Below, piece after piece: positions 18,866-28,362 of a DNA stretch of 64,000 nt. Numbering within the stretch: the first letter of the stretch is position 1; every line of letters begins with the position of its first letter. Both the position numbers and the translations under genes were made by a program. The DNA is from Desulfobacterales bacterium (GTDB taxonomy: Bacteria; Desulfobacterota; Desulfobacteria; Desulfobacterales; JAEINQ01), in contig JAEINQ010000024.1 of NCBI GenBank assembly GCA_016342285.1, positions 1-64,000 of the forward strand, written 5' to 3'. Below the pieces are notes generated by a model. That model did not search any database and was not told the origin of the DNA. It saw only the letters and a program-made list of their open reading frames with translations.

Positions 18866-18905
18866 AGGTGTGAGGGCCGGCCTGGGACCTGTGAAGCCCC
18901 AAAAT

Positions 18906-20324
18906 TCAGAAGTAGTTCTGCAGTCCGGGCTCGATAAACTCGTGGCCGAGAATGTCGTCGGGCAAGGGATCTGCCGACACCTCTCCATCCGGGGCTTTTT
19001 GAAGGATGACGTTTTCAAAAGCGGCGCACTGTTCGGCGGTGATGGTTACGTCGGGGCAATGGGGCTGTCTTTCAACGTAGATTTTGGAATTCGGGGAAAG
19101 CCGGATCTCTTTGAAGGGATTGCGATAGCTCATGTGGGGGCAGAGGACCGCTTCGGCATAGCCGACCTGCAATTGAACCGTTTTGCGGTCGATCACGGGC
19201 CAGAGCGATGGGTGGAAGCGGAGCCGGTCTTTTTTTCCGGTCATTTGCCAAAGGCGGATCTCGACCCCCTGCTTGGAAAGCTGGTCTGCCTGTCGCGATA
19301 TTTCTTCCGGCCCGCCCCATGCGGCAAGGGTTCGAATGAAGCCGCTTTTTGTCACGCTTTCATGGCCATTGAGAACAAATGGGGCGTTTTTCTTCCGGGC
19401 CGCGGCCCTTTGGCAGCGGTGCTTGTATACGAAAGAGCAGTAATTGACGGGCAGCCCGACGCCTTTTTCGAGGGCTTGCTGCATCAATGCCAGGGCTGTC
19501 CATTCGGATTCGAGCACCGTCGCTTTTTCACCGTGAAGATAGGTATAGTCACGGGTCATCAGTCGGGCGCGGTTATGGGGCGTCAGGCGCAGCTGATGGA
19601 GGTTGAGGTAATTGACCCCCATGGCCCGCATTTCAGGCAGCAGCGCCGCCAGTTTGTCCAGATCCTCGGGAATGGCGGGGATTTCAATGGTGACGCAAGG
19701 GATGCGGCCCACGGCCAGGGCCACTTTTTTCAGGTCGTAGGCGGCTGCGCTGATGTCGAAGCGGATTTCATTCACCCCCACGGCTCGCAGTGCTTCGACG
19801 CGATCGGCCGTGAGCAGGGTGCCGTTGGTGTAAAGCCAGACGTGCAGGTCATCGCCCATGCGGCGGCGAACCGCCTTGATATAGCCCAGGGTCCGGTCAA
19901 AGGTGAGCAGCGGCTCCCCGCCGCTGATGCTCACCCCGGAAAAACCGAGGCGGTGAACGAAGGTGGCATAGTCGGCGGGATTGGGAAAGGGGATACGGTT
20001 TGTCGTGGGAACGCCGATCTCCTCCTGGGACGTGGGGCAGTAAAAGCAGCGGCAATTGCACTTGCCGTTGATGAACAGGCATGACCAGCTTCCCTGGCCG
20101 CAGAGGCGGCACCCGGGGGAGAGCGGCCCCAGGTGCGGTTTGGTTTGATGAAAGGCCTGTTCGATGCCCGAACCCATGGCGGTCAGGGCTCGGGCGCGCT
20201 TGGCTTCGAACGCCAAGGCACGATCCGGGAGTACCCACGGAAAATCATGGGCTTGTTGACCGAATTCGGCCATATTGGCTTGGATGAGCCGGGCTTGACG
20301 AGCATGGATATTCGTTTCAAGCAT
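18906..20324 (-). CDS. Radical SAM protein with extra N-terminal Cys cluster
   Basis: A 472-residue radical SAM enzyme. The [4Fe-4S]-SAM motif is Cys89-x3-Cys93-x2-Cys96, followed by the SAM-binding SGGEP segment. Three more Cys (72, 75, 82) precede it closely and may bind an auxiliary cluster. The C-terminal 200 residues match no domain I recognise. The start at 20324 follows GAAGG; upstream codons look non-coding. It converges on the RND operon with a 40-bp gap. Substrate unknown; no peptide-like or cofactor-pathway gene adjoins it. Confidence 0.75.
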   Translation of the reverse strand: MLETNIHARQARLIQANMAEFGQQAHDFPWVLPDRALAFEAKRARALTAMGSGIEQAFHQTKPHLGPLSPGCRLCGQGSWSCLFINGKCNCRCFYCPTSQEEIGVPTTNRIPFPNPADYATFVHRLGFSGVSISGGEPLLTFDRTLGYIKAVRRRMGDDLHVWLYTNGTLLTADRVEALRAVGVNEIRFDISAAAYDLKKVALAVGRIPCVTIEIPAIPEDLDKLAALLPEMRAMGVNYLNLHQLRLTPHNRARLMTRDYTYLHGEKATVLESEWTALALMQQALEKGVGLPVNYCSFVYKHRCQRAAARKKNAPFVLNGHESVTKSGFIRTLAAWGGPEEISRQADQLSKQGVEIRLWQMTGKKDRLRFHPSLWPVIDRKTVQLQVGYAEAVLCPHMSYRNPFKEIRLSPNSKIYVERQPHCPDVTITAEQCAAFENVILQKAPDGEVSADPLPDDILGHEFIEPGLQNYF

Positions 20325-20408
20325 CGGTTGCCTTCGTCGATGGCGGCTAAATCCGACACACGCCATCGCTTTCAGTGGGCGAACCCCGAAAGGTGCCATC
20401 TTCGGGGT

Positions 20409-20566
20409 GAAAACAAACGGCGGCTTTCAGGACAATTTCGAATGTCCAATCCTCAATGTCGAATACCCAAGTGAGGCGTCGCCTTGCTCCGCCAATTTTT
20501 AAAAGGCTGAAACGGCAGAATACCTTACTTGAACATTGAGCATTGAAAATTGGATATTGGACATTG
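20409..20566. repeat. Family A repeat, copy 3
   Basis: Begins AAAACAAACGGCGGCTTTCA, parallel to copy 2. It has the CGAATGTCCAAT flank, a diverged core (GAGGCGTCGCCTTGCTCCG, CGGCAGAATACCTTACTT) and an inverted right flank (TTGGATATTGGACATTG). Family C follows directly. Together they fill the gap between the two minus-strand genes. Confidence 0.7.
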
Positions 20567-20630
20567 CCCCCCCCCCTCTCTGGGGGGGAGCTTCTTGAGG
20601 CCACCCACTCTGCGGGTGGAACCTCACTGG
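20567..20630. repeat. Family C repeat, copy 1
   Basis: CCCCCCCTCTCTGGGGGGG followed by CTTCTTGAGGCCACCCACTC and the stem GCGGGTGG. The stop codon of the acyl-CoA synthetase (complement of TCA at 20624) lies inside the element. Confidence 0.65.
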
Positions 20631-22426
20631 GCGTACAGGGCCTCAATGCGGTCGCCGAAGGCATTGTGTACCTCGCGGCGTTTGAGCTTGAGGGTGGGGG
20701 TGAGGATGCCGTTTTCAGGTGAAAACGCCTCGGGCAGGATCAGAATTTTCTTCGGTGTTTCGTAAACGGCCATCTCCTTGCACGCGTCATTGACTTCCTG
20801 TTCGATGCGGGCGATGAGCTTGGGATGGGTGACCAGGGATTGGGGGTCTTCGGGCAGGCCCTGTTCCTTGGCCCAAGGCATGACCACCAGCCAGTCGGGC
20901 ACCACGATCGCCACGTTATAGGGCTTGTTGGCGCCGTGGATCATGGCGCTGTCGATGAACATGCTCAGCTTGATGGCTTCTTCGATGTCGACCGGAAAGA
21001 CGTACTTGCCGTTTTCCAGCTTGTACTGTTCTTTGATGCGGCCGGTGATATACAGGTACCCGTCCTTGTCCACCCGGCCCAGGTCGCCGGTATGCAGGCC
21101 GCCGTCTTCGCGGAGGACTTCGGCGGTGGCGTCGGGTAGGTTATGGTAACCCACCATGACATTGGGTCCGTAGGCGATGACTTCGCCTTCCTCGGCGTTG
21201 TCCAGCGCCACGGAGTGGTCGATTTTTACCGAACATCCCGGGATGGGGCGTCCCACGCTGCCGGGGCGGTTGGTTTCCGGGGTGTTGACCGTGTGGGCCG
21301 GAGAGAGTTCGGTCATGCCCCATGCCTCGCAGACCGGGATCCCGATGTCATAAAAGAATTCGGCGATCTTGGGATTGAGTGCGGCGCTGGAACTGAGCGC
21401 CATTTTCATCCGCCCGCCGAATTTCTCCCGCACCTTGCTGTAGACGATCTTGTCCACAATGGCCAGTTTCAGGTTGTTGAGCCATCCTGCGTTCCCGCCG
21501 CTGGCGCGTTTTTCCGCGGCCGCCGCAAGGCCCATGTCAAAGAGGAACTTGGCCAGCCCGCCCTGCTTTTCCATTTTGTCCTTGAGACCGGTGTAGACCT
21601 TGTTAAAGATTCGGGGCACGGCGATGAGCAGGGTCGGCCGGACCAGGGCCAGATCGTCCACAATGGTCGCAGGGCTCTCGGCAAAACCGGTCTGGCCGCC
21701 GAAATTGATCAGCATGTGGAGCTCGGCGGTCTGGCCGAAGGAGTGGGCCCAGGGAAGAAATGAAAGGGTGCGGTCGCCGGCGGAGACATAGTCGGGCAAG
21801 GTCATGGTGGCCGCCACGGCGTTGGAGGCCAGGTTGTAATGGCTCAGCAGCACCCCTTTGGGGTTTCCCGTTGTTCCGGAGGTGTAGATCAGCCCGGCAA
21901 TGTCTTCTTTGGCCGGTTTGATGGCAGGCACCGGGTTGGCCTTTCCGATTCTTTCCAGTTCGGCCAGGGTGTTTTCCCCCTTCCCCTCAATGACGAAAAT
22001 CTTTTCCAGCCCTTCGATTTCATCGGGGAAATCCTTGACCTTGTCGAGGATATCATCCCTGGAGACCAGCAGCACCTTAACCCCGGAATCCTCGATAATA
22101 TACTTCATGATCCGCTTAAGCTCGGCTTCGTACATGGGGATGTATCGGGCGCCGAGGCCATAGGTGGCGTAGGCGGCAATGGCCCATTCGTTGCGGTTGT
22201 TGGCGATGATGCCAACCCCATCCCCCATGCCCACGCCGGCAGCGGCCAGCCCTCCCCTGAGATGATCCACCCGCTGGGCCACATCTGCGTAGGTGATCCA
22301 GTCGTAGTCGGTTCCGGCCTGGTTCTTGGTGCCGAAGAGCTGGTTGTCCTTGAACTTTTTTACCGCGTTTTCAAAAAGGTCCACCAGATTGTCCGGGCCG
22401 CCCAGTTCCGTTGCTGCATGCGTCAT
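20624..22426 (-). CDS. Long-chain acyl-CoA synthetase (FadD15-like)
   Basis: A 600-residue AMP-forming ligase of the long-chain type: YTSGTTGNPKGVLLSH, LPWAHSFGQTAE, EAWGMTELSP, LHTGDLGRVDKDGYLYITGRIKE and the C-terminal LTPTLKLKRR, whose Lys closes the adenylation site. Its insert-rich architecture resembles bacterial FACS15/ACSL proteins rather than the 6697 paralogue. The ATG at 22426 has an AGGAG Shine-Dalgarno; the longer reading frame is rejected. The gene lies 114 bp downstream of another synthetase on the same strand and may share its transcript. Confidence 0.9.
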   Translation of the reverse strand: MTHAATELGGPDNLVDLFENAVKKFKDNQLFGTKNQAGTDYDWITYADVAQRVDHLRGGLAAAGVGMGDGVGIIANNRNEWAIAAYATYGLGARYIPMYEAELKRIMKYIIEDSGVKVLLVSRDDILDKVKDFPDEIEGLEKIFVIEGKGENTLAELERIGKANPVPAIKPAKEDIAGLIYTSGTTGNPKGVLLSHYNLASNAVAATMTLPDYVSAGDRTLSFLPWAHSFGQTAELHMLINFGGQTGFAESPATIVDDLALVRPTLLIAVPRIFNKVYTGLKDKMEKQGGLAKFLFDMGLAAAAEKRASGGNAGWLNNLKLAIVDKIVYSKVREKFGGRMKMALSSSAALNPKIAEFFYDIGIPVCEAWGMTELSPAHTVNTPETNRPGSVGRPIPGCSVKIDHSVALDNAEEGEVIAYGPNVMVGYHNLPDATAEVLREDGGLHTGDLGRVDKDGYLYITGRIKEQYKLENGKYVFPVDIEEAIKLSMFIDSAMIHGANKPYNVAIVVPDWLVVMPWAKEQGLPEDPQSLVTHPKLIARIEQEVNDACKEMAVYETPKKILILPEAFSPENGILTPTLKLKRREVHNAFGDRIEALYAQ

Positions 22427-22540
22427 GCCATTCTCCTGCAATGATTTAGAGGTCTGCCAATGTTGATCTTCCCGCTGCAATCTACGACAGGCGAAAATAA
22501 AAATCAATCCATCGTGGCGGCGCGATAATGCGAGCGATCT

Positions 22541-24238
22541 TCATCGAAGGGCCTTCTTGTCCACCTTGCCCACGGCGGTCAGCGGGATCTGGCCGATGAA
22601 TTCGACAATCTTGGGCACCTTGTAAGGGGCCATATTCTCCCGGCAAAAGGCGATGATGTCGGCTTTGAGGCCATCTTCGCTATTTTCCCGGCCAGCCTCT
22701 GATCTCTGAACGACCGCCTTGACGATCTCACTTCCCGGCCGGTCCGGGTTAGGAAGTCCAACGATGGCGCAGAATTCCACGCCCGGGTGTTCATAGAGTT
22801 TTTCTTCCACCTCCCGGGAGAAGACCTTGAACCCGCCGACGATGAGCATATCCTTGACCCTGTCGGCGATGGTGAAATAGCCGTCTTCGTCCATTCGGGC
22901 CACATCGCCGGTATAAAGCCATCTCTCCCCCTGGAACTCCCTGAGGGCATGGGCGGTCTCCTCGGGCTTGTTGTGATACCCTTTCATAACCTGGGGGCCG
23001 TTGGCGATGAGTTCGCCTTCTTCTCCCAAGGGGACCTCCCGGGTGCCGGTCTCCACGTCGACCAGCTTAATCCGGGTGCTCTGGACCGGAATGCCCACGG
23101 AGCCGATCTTTTTCCGGCCGCGGAAAGGGTTCATGGTCAAAATGGGACTGGTTTCGGTCATGCCGTAGACTTCCAGCACCTTTTCCCGGCCGACCACCTT
23201 TTCCATGGCCTGGATCGCCTCTACGGCAAAGGGGGCGGCCCCGGAGACGCAGGCCTTGGTGTTGGAAAAATCGAGAGCGTGGAATTCGGGCGCCTCCAGA
23301 AGCATCTGATAGAGGGACGGGACGTTGGTGAGCAGGGTAGGGCGGTATTTCCCGATTTCACCGCAGATGTGTCCGGTGTTGCGCGGGTCCGGTATGAGGA
23401 TCTGGGGAATTGCGGCGGCCAGGGACGCCATCCCCACCATGAGGCCCGCCAGATGAAAGAGGGGAAAGGCCGAACACATCACTTCCCGGTCCGGATGGAA
23501 ATCGAGCCAGTTGAGGATCTGGGAAATATTGACGGTGATGTTCCGGTGGGTCAGTTGGGTCCCTTTGGGAAGCCCGGTGGTGCCTCCGGTGTACTGGAGC
23601 AGGCAGATGTCGTCCGGGGTAATGTCTGCCCGGGGCGGTGCGGGTTCGGCCGACGCCAGGGCATCCTTGAAGGAGACGACCGTCTTGCCCGGAATCGGGT
23701 CGAGCCTTCCACTGGGGATTTTTTTCAGGAGCTTGCCCAGAATCCGTTTGACGGCGGGCAGGTAGTCACCGATGCTGGCGGCCACGCAGATGTCCAGGCC
23801 CGAAACCTCGTTGCGGACCGCCTGGACCCGGTGCTCGTAGATGGCGTCCAGGGTCACCAGTGCCCGGGCGCCGGCATCGTTGATCTGATAGGCCATCTCC
23901 TTGGGAGTGAGAAGGGGCGAGATGCCGGTGACGACGCAGCCGGCGCGAAGGGCGCCGGTGAGGGCGATCAGATACTGGGGAATGTTGGGCAGGTTGATCC
24001 CCACGACGTCTCCCGTGCCGATGCCATTGGCGGCGAGAAAGGCGGCGAATCGGCGCGACAGCTCATCGAACCGGCCATAGGAAAAGCTCACCCCCATGAA
24101 ATACATGGCCGGCCGCTCGGGATGGCGGACCATGGCGTCTTCTAAGAGGCTGGCATAGGTGTGATCGCTGATGGTCACTTCCGGGTCCAGTCCCGCATCG
24201 TAAGACTTCAGCCAGGGTTTTTCATCGTAGGTCGCCAT
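22541..24238 (-). CDS. Acyl-CoA synthetase (AMP-forming), FadD type
   Basis: A 565-residue ANL ligase. It has LQYTGGTTGLPKGTQLTH, EVYGMTETSP, LYTGDVARMDEDGYF, DRVKDMLIVGGFKV and the catalytic Lys in TAVGKVDKK. It is close to the 6697-8403 protein throughout, so the two are probably paralogues from a duplication. The ATG at 24238 is 5 nt after AGGAGAG. Upstream in-frame residues are not conserved. It is the probable first gene of a two-gene synthetase operon, consistent with fatty- or aryl-acid use. Confidence 0.9.
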   Translation of the reverse strand: MATYDEKPWLKSYDAGLDPEVTISDHTYASLLEDAMVRHPERPAMYFMGVSFSYGRFDELSRRFAAFLAANGIGTGDVVGINLPNIPQYLIALTGALRAGCVVTGISPLLTPKEMAYQINDAGARALVTLDAIYEHRVQAVRNEVSGLDICVAASIGDYLPAVKRILGKLLKKIPSGRLDPIPGKTVVSFKDALASAEPAPPRADITPDDICLLQYTGGTTGLPKGTQLTHRNITVNISQILNWLDFHPDREVMCSAFPLFHLAGLMVGMASLAAAIPQILIPDPRNTGHICGEIGKYRPTLLTNVPSLYQMLLEAPEFHALDFSNTKACVSGAAPFAVEAIQAMEKVVGREKVLEVYGMTETSPILTMNPFRGRKKIGSVGIPVQSTRIKLVDVETGTREVPLGEEGELIANGPQVMKGYHNKPEETAHALREFQGERWLYTGDVARMDEDGYFTIADRVKDMLIVGGFKVFSREVEEKLYEHPGVEFCAIVGLPNPDRPGSEIVKAVVQRSEAGRENSEDGLKADIIAFCRENMAPYKVPKIVEFIGQIPLTAVGKVDKKALR

Positions 24239-24911
24239 TGAAACTCTCCTATCGCTGGTGGTTTGGGATCGGTGTCCGGGACACTGTCGCGACGAGGCGG
24301 TTTTGTGCCGGTGTCGCCCATGACCCGCATCGGTCGTTTCGAATAACCAGGAAGCCGTTTTTATATCAACGCCGGTCCGAAGCGTCTGCCGGACCATTCT
24401 TTTTATCGGTGATGTGATGTATCAGGGTGGGGCCTGTCTGTTCATCGCCTGCCGGTAGGCCGGCCGGATGGGGCGTTGTATTCCATGTTGCTGTTCCGGG
24501 ACATGATTTCGACTGTCTGCTTGCCGGTATGCAATCATTGGATCTAAAACGATCAGACGATAATGCCTTATACCAAGCCGGGCAACCTTTTTCAATTCAA
24601 AGTAGGAATCCACGTCTTTTAGGCAATTTAGGCATTTCGAACTGAACGCGAAGTATCGTAGCCCCTTCGAGGGGCAATCCAAAGCCTGGTCCTCCGGGCC
24701 AGGATTCTTTACCATCGGGTGTTCGGTCGCCCATGGGCGAGCCGAATTCAATGCCGATCGGAAATTGACAGGACGGCGTCCTTCCGGGGTTCAATGGGCT
24801 GTTGCCCGGACGATGGTCCGGACGCCCAAATCCGGCGCTGGCCATTGACGGAACCACCCTTCATGTGCGATTGACTTTTAATTGCATAGGAATCTTCAGG
24901 GGGGGGCTGTA
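24239..24911. other. Intergenic region with family B copy
   Basis: Divergent spacer of about 670 bp. Apart from the family B element (24605-24712) I see no gene, RNA or operator in it. Confidence 0.45.
24605..24712. repeat. Family B repeat, copy 2 (full length)
   Basis: It starts with GAATCCACGTCTTTTAGGC, then a TTAGGCATTTCGAACTG-like stretch. Hairpin 1 is CCCCTTCGAGGGG and hairpin 2 is CCTGGTCCTCCGGGCCAGG, followed by ATTCTTTACC. It is the best template for the family. Confidence 0.7.
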
Positions 24912-27320
24912 TTGCCGATCGTTTTACGGAAGATACCGAACAGGGCCGGATGGGCTATCCTTGGTCTGGCATCGCTGGTGGTCGCTGCTTTACTGCCGTC
25001 GGGAACAGCCTGGGCACAGAGCCCCCCGCCCCGCGTTGAAAACGGTGTCATTGATCTGCGGACCTGGGATTTTGCCCGGAGCGGTTCCGTTGCCCTGGAC
25101 GGCCAGTGGGCGTTTTACTGGCGGCAGTTTCTGACGCCTGAAAAAAACGGCGATACCATGGACGCCGAACCGCAATCTTTTCTCAAGGTGCCCTACGTCT
25201 GGAACGACCATCCTCTGGGGGCAGAGCGGCTTCCGGGGTTCGGCTACGCCACATACCGGATGCGCATCCTGCTTTCGCCGGAACCGGAACCCCTGGCGCT
25301 GCATGTCATCGATGTGGCCACCGCTTGCACCGTATATGCCAACGGCCGGCTGGTTTACCGCGCCGGTCTGCCCGGGACATCCCGGGAAATGTCAACGCCC
25401 GGTTTTCTTCCCGGGGTCGCTGATCTGGGTCCCGTGGCCGGTGAAATTGATCTGGTGGTCCACGTCGCCAATTTCCACCATCGCCAGGGCGGTCTGTGGG
25501 ATCGGATCACCATCGGACGGCCCCAGCAGATGCATGCCATGCGGGAAGGACGGATCGTTTTCAACATGGTTCTCTTTGGCAGCCTGCTGTTGATGGGGCT
25601 CTACCACCTGGGAATTTACGGGCTGCGCCGGGACGCTCGTTCATCGCTCTATTTCGGCCTTGCTTGCCTGACCGTCACGCTACGGACGCTGACCACCGGC
25701 GAGCGGTATCTGGTCCAGCTTGTTCCCGCCTTTCCTTTTGAATGGTTGAGCAAGCTGGAATACTTGGGCTTTTACCTTGCCATAGGCTGTTTTGCCCTCT
25801 TCACCCGGTCCCTGTTTCCCGAAGAATCCGATCGCCGCATCCTCTTCGGAATCGCGACCCTGGCCGGGCTTTTTTCCCTGCTGGTACTGACGACACCGCT
25901 TCGCATCTATTCTTACTCGACCCCGGTTTTTGAGGGGATTACCGTTCTGGCCCTGGGGTACGGGATGGTCATACTCGGGCGGGCCTTGAGGAAAGAGCGA
26001 TCCGGAGCCGAAATATTTCTGGCAGGATTTCTCGTGCTTGCCGCGACCGCCATCAACGACATCCTCTATTCGCGCCAGGTGATCCACACCTTTTACATGG
26101 TGCAGTTCGGTTTGCTCTTTTTTATTCTGTCCCAGTCCTTTTTGATTTCCCGGCGATTCTCGGAGCTTTTTGACGTGGTGGCAGCCCAGCGGATCAAACT
26201 CAAAGTAAGCGAGGAGAAGTACCGACAACTGGTGGAAAACGCCAACGAGGCCATTTTTATCGTCCAGGACGGAACCTTTAAATTTGCCAATACCCGTACC
26301 GAAACAATTTTCGGATTCGACGCCCGGGAACTGAGCGCACTGCCGTTTATGTCCAGTGTGTATGCCGATGACCGGCCCATGGTGAAAAAGCATCTGGATC
26401 GGGGCGTGGCCAGCGGCATGGGGGTTGCCACCGAAACATTCCGGCTGGTCAAACGGTCGGGCAGAACGGTTTGGGTGCATCTCAACGCCGTGCCGACCAC
26501 CTGGGAAGACCGGCCGGCCATACTTAACTTTCTCAGTGACTTCAGCGGCCGGAAACAGATGGAAAACCAGTTGCACCGAGCACAGAAAATGGAAGCCCTG
26601 GCCACCCTGGCCAGCGGCCTTGCCCAGGATTTCAACAAGTTCATCGCCAATGTGCTGCAAAACGCCGAACGGGCGATGATGAATTTGCCTGCGGATAGTG
26701 AGTCCAGGTCCTTTTTACAGAAAGTGATGGATGCCGGTCTCAGCGCTCGGAAACTGGTGGAACAGGTGCTGGTGTTCAGCCGCAAAGGGCACCGGGCAAA
26801 GCGTCCGATTCGGGTTGCCTTGGAAATCGAGGAGGCCGTGCGGATGCTCCGGGCAGCTCATGCGCCAAACATCACCATTCGCACGGATATCGCCGCCTCC
26901 ACGGCCATGATGATGGCCAACGGTGCCCAGATCCGTGACATTCTGCTCAACCTGGCAAACAATGCCACCGATGCCATGAAAGAGGCCGGGGGCATCCTGC
27001 AGATCGGTCTTCACGAGGTGACCGTCACGTGTGGTTCGTGCGAGTATGCGGGCGGGCTCAATCAGGGCAACTATGTGCGACTGACCGTTGCGGACAACGG
27101 CCGCGGGATTCCCGAAGAAATCCAGGATCGTATTTTCGAACCCTATTTTACCGCCAAACCGGCCGGCGAGGGGACGGGGATGGGACTCTCTGTCGTGATG
27201 GGAATCGTAAAGCGCCACAAGGGCGACATCGGACTGGTCAGCTCGTTGAATACGGGAACCACATTTCACGTCTACCTGCCGACCATCTCCTTGAGCAACG
27301 GCGCCGGGATGGCCGAATAG
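24912..27320 (+). CDS. DISM-type sensor with histidine-kinase-like domain lacking the phospho-acceptor His
   Basis: An 802-residue protein: signal peptide to about residue 35, an extracellular 7TMR-DISMED2 domain (IDLRTWDF, DGQWAFYW), seven TM helices (about 200-420) and one PAS domain. The DHp-like helix reads LASGLAQDFNKF where active kinases have GGIAHDFNN, so Gln572 replaces the His. The ATPase keeps the N box (NLANNATDAM), VADNGRGIP, FEPYFT and GEGTGMGLS. It may bind ATP and act on a partner, but cannot autophosphorylate on the usual residue. TTG at 24912 follows AGGGGGGGG; an upstream TTG (24882) has no Shine-Dalgarno. Confidence 0.82.
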   Translation: MPIVLRKIPNRAGWAILGLASLVVAALLPSGTAWAQSPPPRVENGVIDLRTWDFARSGSVALDGQWAFYWRQFLTPEKNGDTMDAEPQSFLKVPYVWNDHPLGAERLPGFGYATYRMRILLSPEPEPLALHVIDVATACTVYANGRLVYRAGLPGTSREMSTPGFLPGVADLGPVAGEIDLVVHVANFHHRQGGLWDRITIGRPQQMHAMREGRIVFNMVLFGSLLLMGLYHLGIYGLRRDARSSLYFGLACLTVTLRTLTTGERYLVQLVPAFPFEWLSKLEYLGFYLAIGCFALFTRSLFPEESDRRILFGIATLAGLFSLLVLTTPLRIYSYSTPVFEGITVLALGYGMVILGRALRKERSGAEIFLAGFLVLAATAINDILYSRQVIHTFYMVQFGLLFFILSQSFLISRRFSELFDVVAAQRIKLKVSEEKYRQLVENANEAIFIVQDGTFKFANTRTETIFGFDARELSALPFMSSVYADDRPMVKKHLDRGVASGMGVATETFRLVKRSGRTVWVHLNAVPTTWEDRPAILNFLSDFSGRKQMENQLHRAQKMEALATLASGLAQDFNKFIANVLQNAERAMMNLPADSESRSFLQKVMDAGLSARKLVEQVLVFSRKGHRAKRPIRVALEIEEAVRMLRAAHAPNITIRTDIAASTAMMMANGAQIRDILLNLANNATDAMKEAGGILQIGLHEVTVTCGSCEYAGGLNQGNYVRLTVADNGRGIPEEIQDRIFEPYFTAKPAGEGTGMGLSVVMGIVKRHKGDIGLVSSLNTGTTFHVYLPTISLSNGAGMAE

Positions 27321-27537
27321 ACTCGATATGGCCGGAACGTTTACAAACAGCCTCATTGTTTTGCTCTACACCGACGGTCTGCCACAGGCCTGCCTGCAGA
27401 TTGACAAACCGACGGTTTTCGGTGAGAGTAAATTAAACGATGTTTTCAACCTGGGTTCAAGAATCGCTGTCAGGGTCTTTCGTGGAAAAAAAGCGGACAC
27501 CGAGAGCCGACCCACTCTCCGTAAGGCGGATTTCACC

Positions 27538-28341
27538 ATGTCCATACAAAGGAATCGGCTGCAGGAGTTGATGAAAATCAATGTCAATGAACCGTCAGCC
27601 CGCACTCTCTTGCTGGATCACCTTGAGTCTCTGGCCACCATCGACGACGACACACTTCAGAAAAGGCTTCTCAAAGATCTCGTTCGCAACTATGTGGCCC
27701 TGGAGAGACGGGTCGACACGCTGTTGAAAAACACCCTGCCTGCCAGCGTGGCCGAAACCATCAAATACGAAGGACGCTACCCTCCCACGCCGTGTGAATG
27801 TTCCATCCTGTTTACCGATTTTTGCGGCTTCACCCGTATCTGCGAGGCGGTTTCCAGCCAAGCCATGGTGGAGACGCTCGATACCCTCTTTGCCGCGTTT
27901 GACGACCTGGTCGATGCCCATCACGGGACCAAAATAAAAACCATTGGAGACGCCTATATGGCCGTATTCGGTGCCCCCACCCGGGTCCCCGATCATGCGG
28001 TGATGGCCGTGCGCGCGGCCCTGGCCATGCAGGCCTTCATGGGCCGGTTCAATCGTCGGGCACCGCGTCCCTTTGGCATGCGGGTCGGCATTCACAGCGG
28101 ACAGGTGACGACCGGCGTGGTCGGCAAGGAGCGCATGCAGTTCGATGTATTCGGAGACGATGTGAACATCGCCGCCCGGTTTGAATCCTCCGGGGAGCCG
28201 GATCGGATCAATGTCTCCGAGGCGACGTATCTGGCGGCCAGAGACCACTTCAGCTTTGAAGCCCGGGGAGAGATCCCCCTAAAGCACAAGGCGGCCATGC
28301 GGGCTTTTTTCGTTTCCGGAGAATTACCCGCGGTGCAATAA
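27538..28341 (+). CDS. Class III adenylate cyclase
   Basis: A 267-residue soluble protein with a short N-terminal helix region and a C-terminal CHD cyclase domain. Metal-binding Asp94 (LFTDFCGFT) and Asp138 (IGDAY) are present. The adenine-selective pair is Lys134 and Asp208 (FGDDVN), and the transition-state residues Asn210 and Arg214 are intact, so ATP-to-cAMP activity is expected. The start at 27538 is the first with family-like sequence. It lies 217 bp after the DISM pseudo-kinase and 21 bp before the ODP gene, on the same strand. No membrane segment is visible. Confidence 0.85.
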   Translation: MSIQRNRLQELMKINVNEPSARTLLLDHLESLATIDDDTLQKRLLKDLVRNYVALERRVDTLLKNTLPASVAETIKYEGRYPPTPCECSILFTDFCGFTRICEAVSSQAMVETLDTLFAAFDDLVDAHHGTKIKTIGDAYMAVFGAPTRVPDHAVMAVRAALAMQAFMGRFNRRAPRPFGMRVGIHSGQVTTGVVGKERMQFDVFGDDVNIAARFESSGEPDRINVSEATYLAARDHFSFEARGEIPLKHKAAMRAFFVSGELPAVQ

Positions 28342-28362
28342 GACCATGCAGAGGAGGGTATG

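Noticed and set aside
22787-24145. Plus-strand frame of 452 codons opposite an acyl-CoA synthetase
   Set aside because: Antisense shadow with no motif; the minus-strand gene has every ANL signature.
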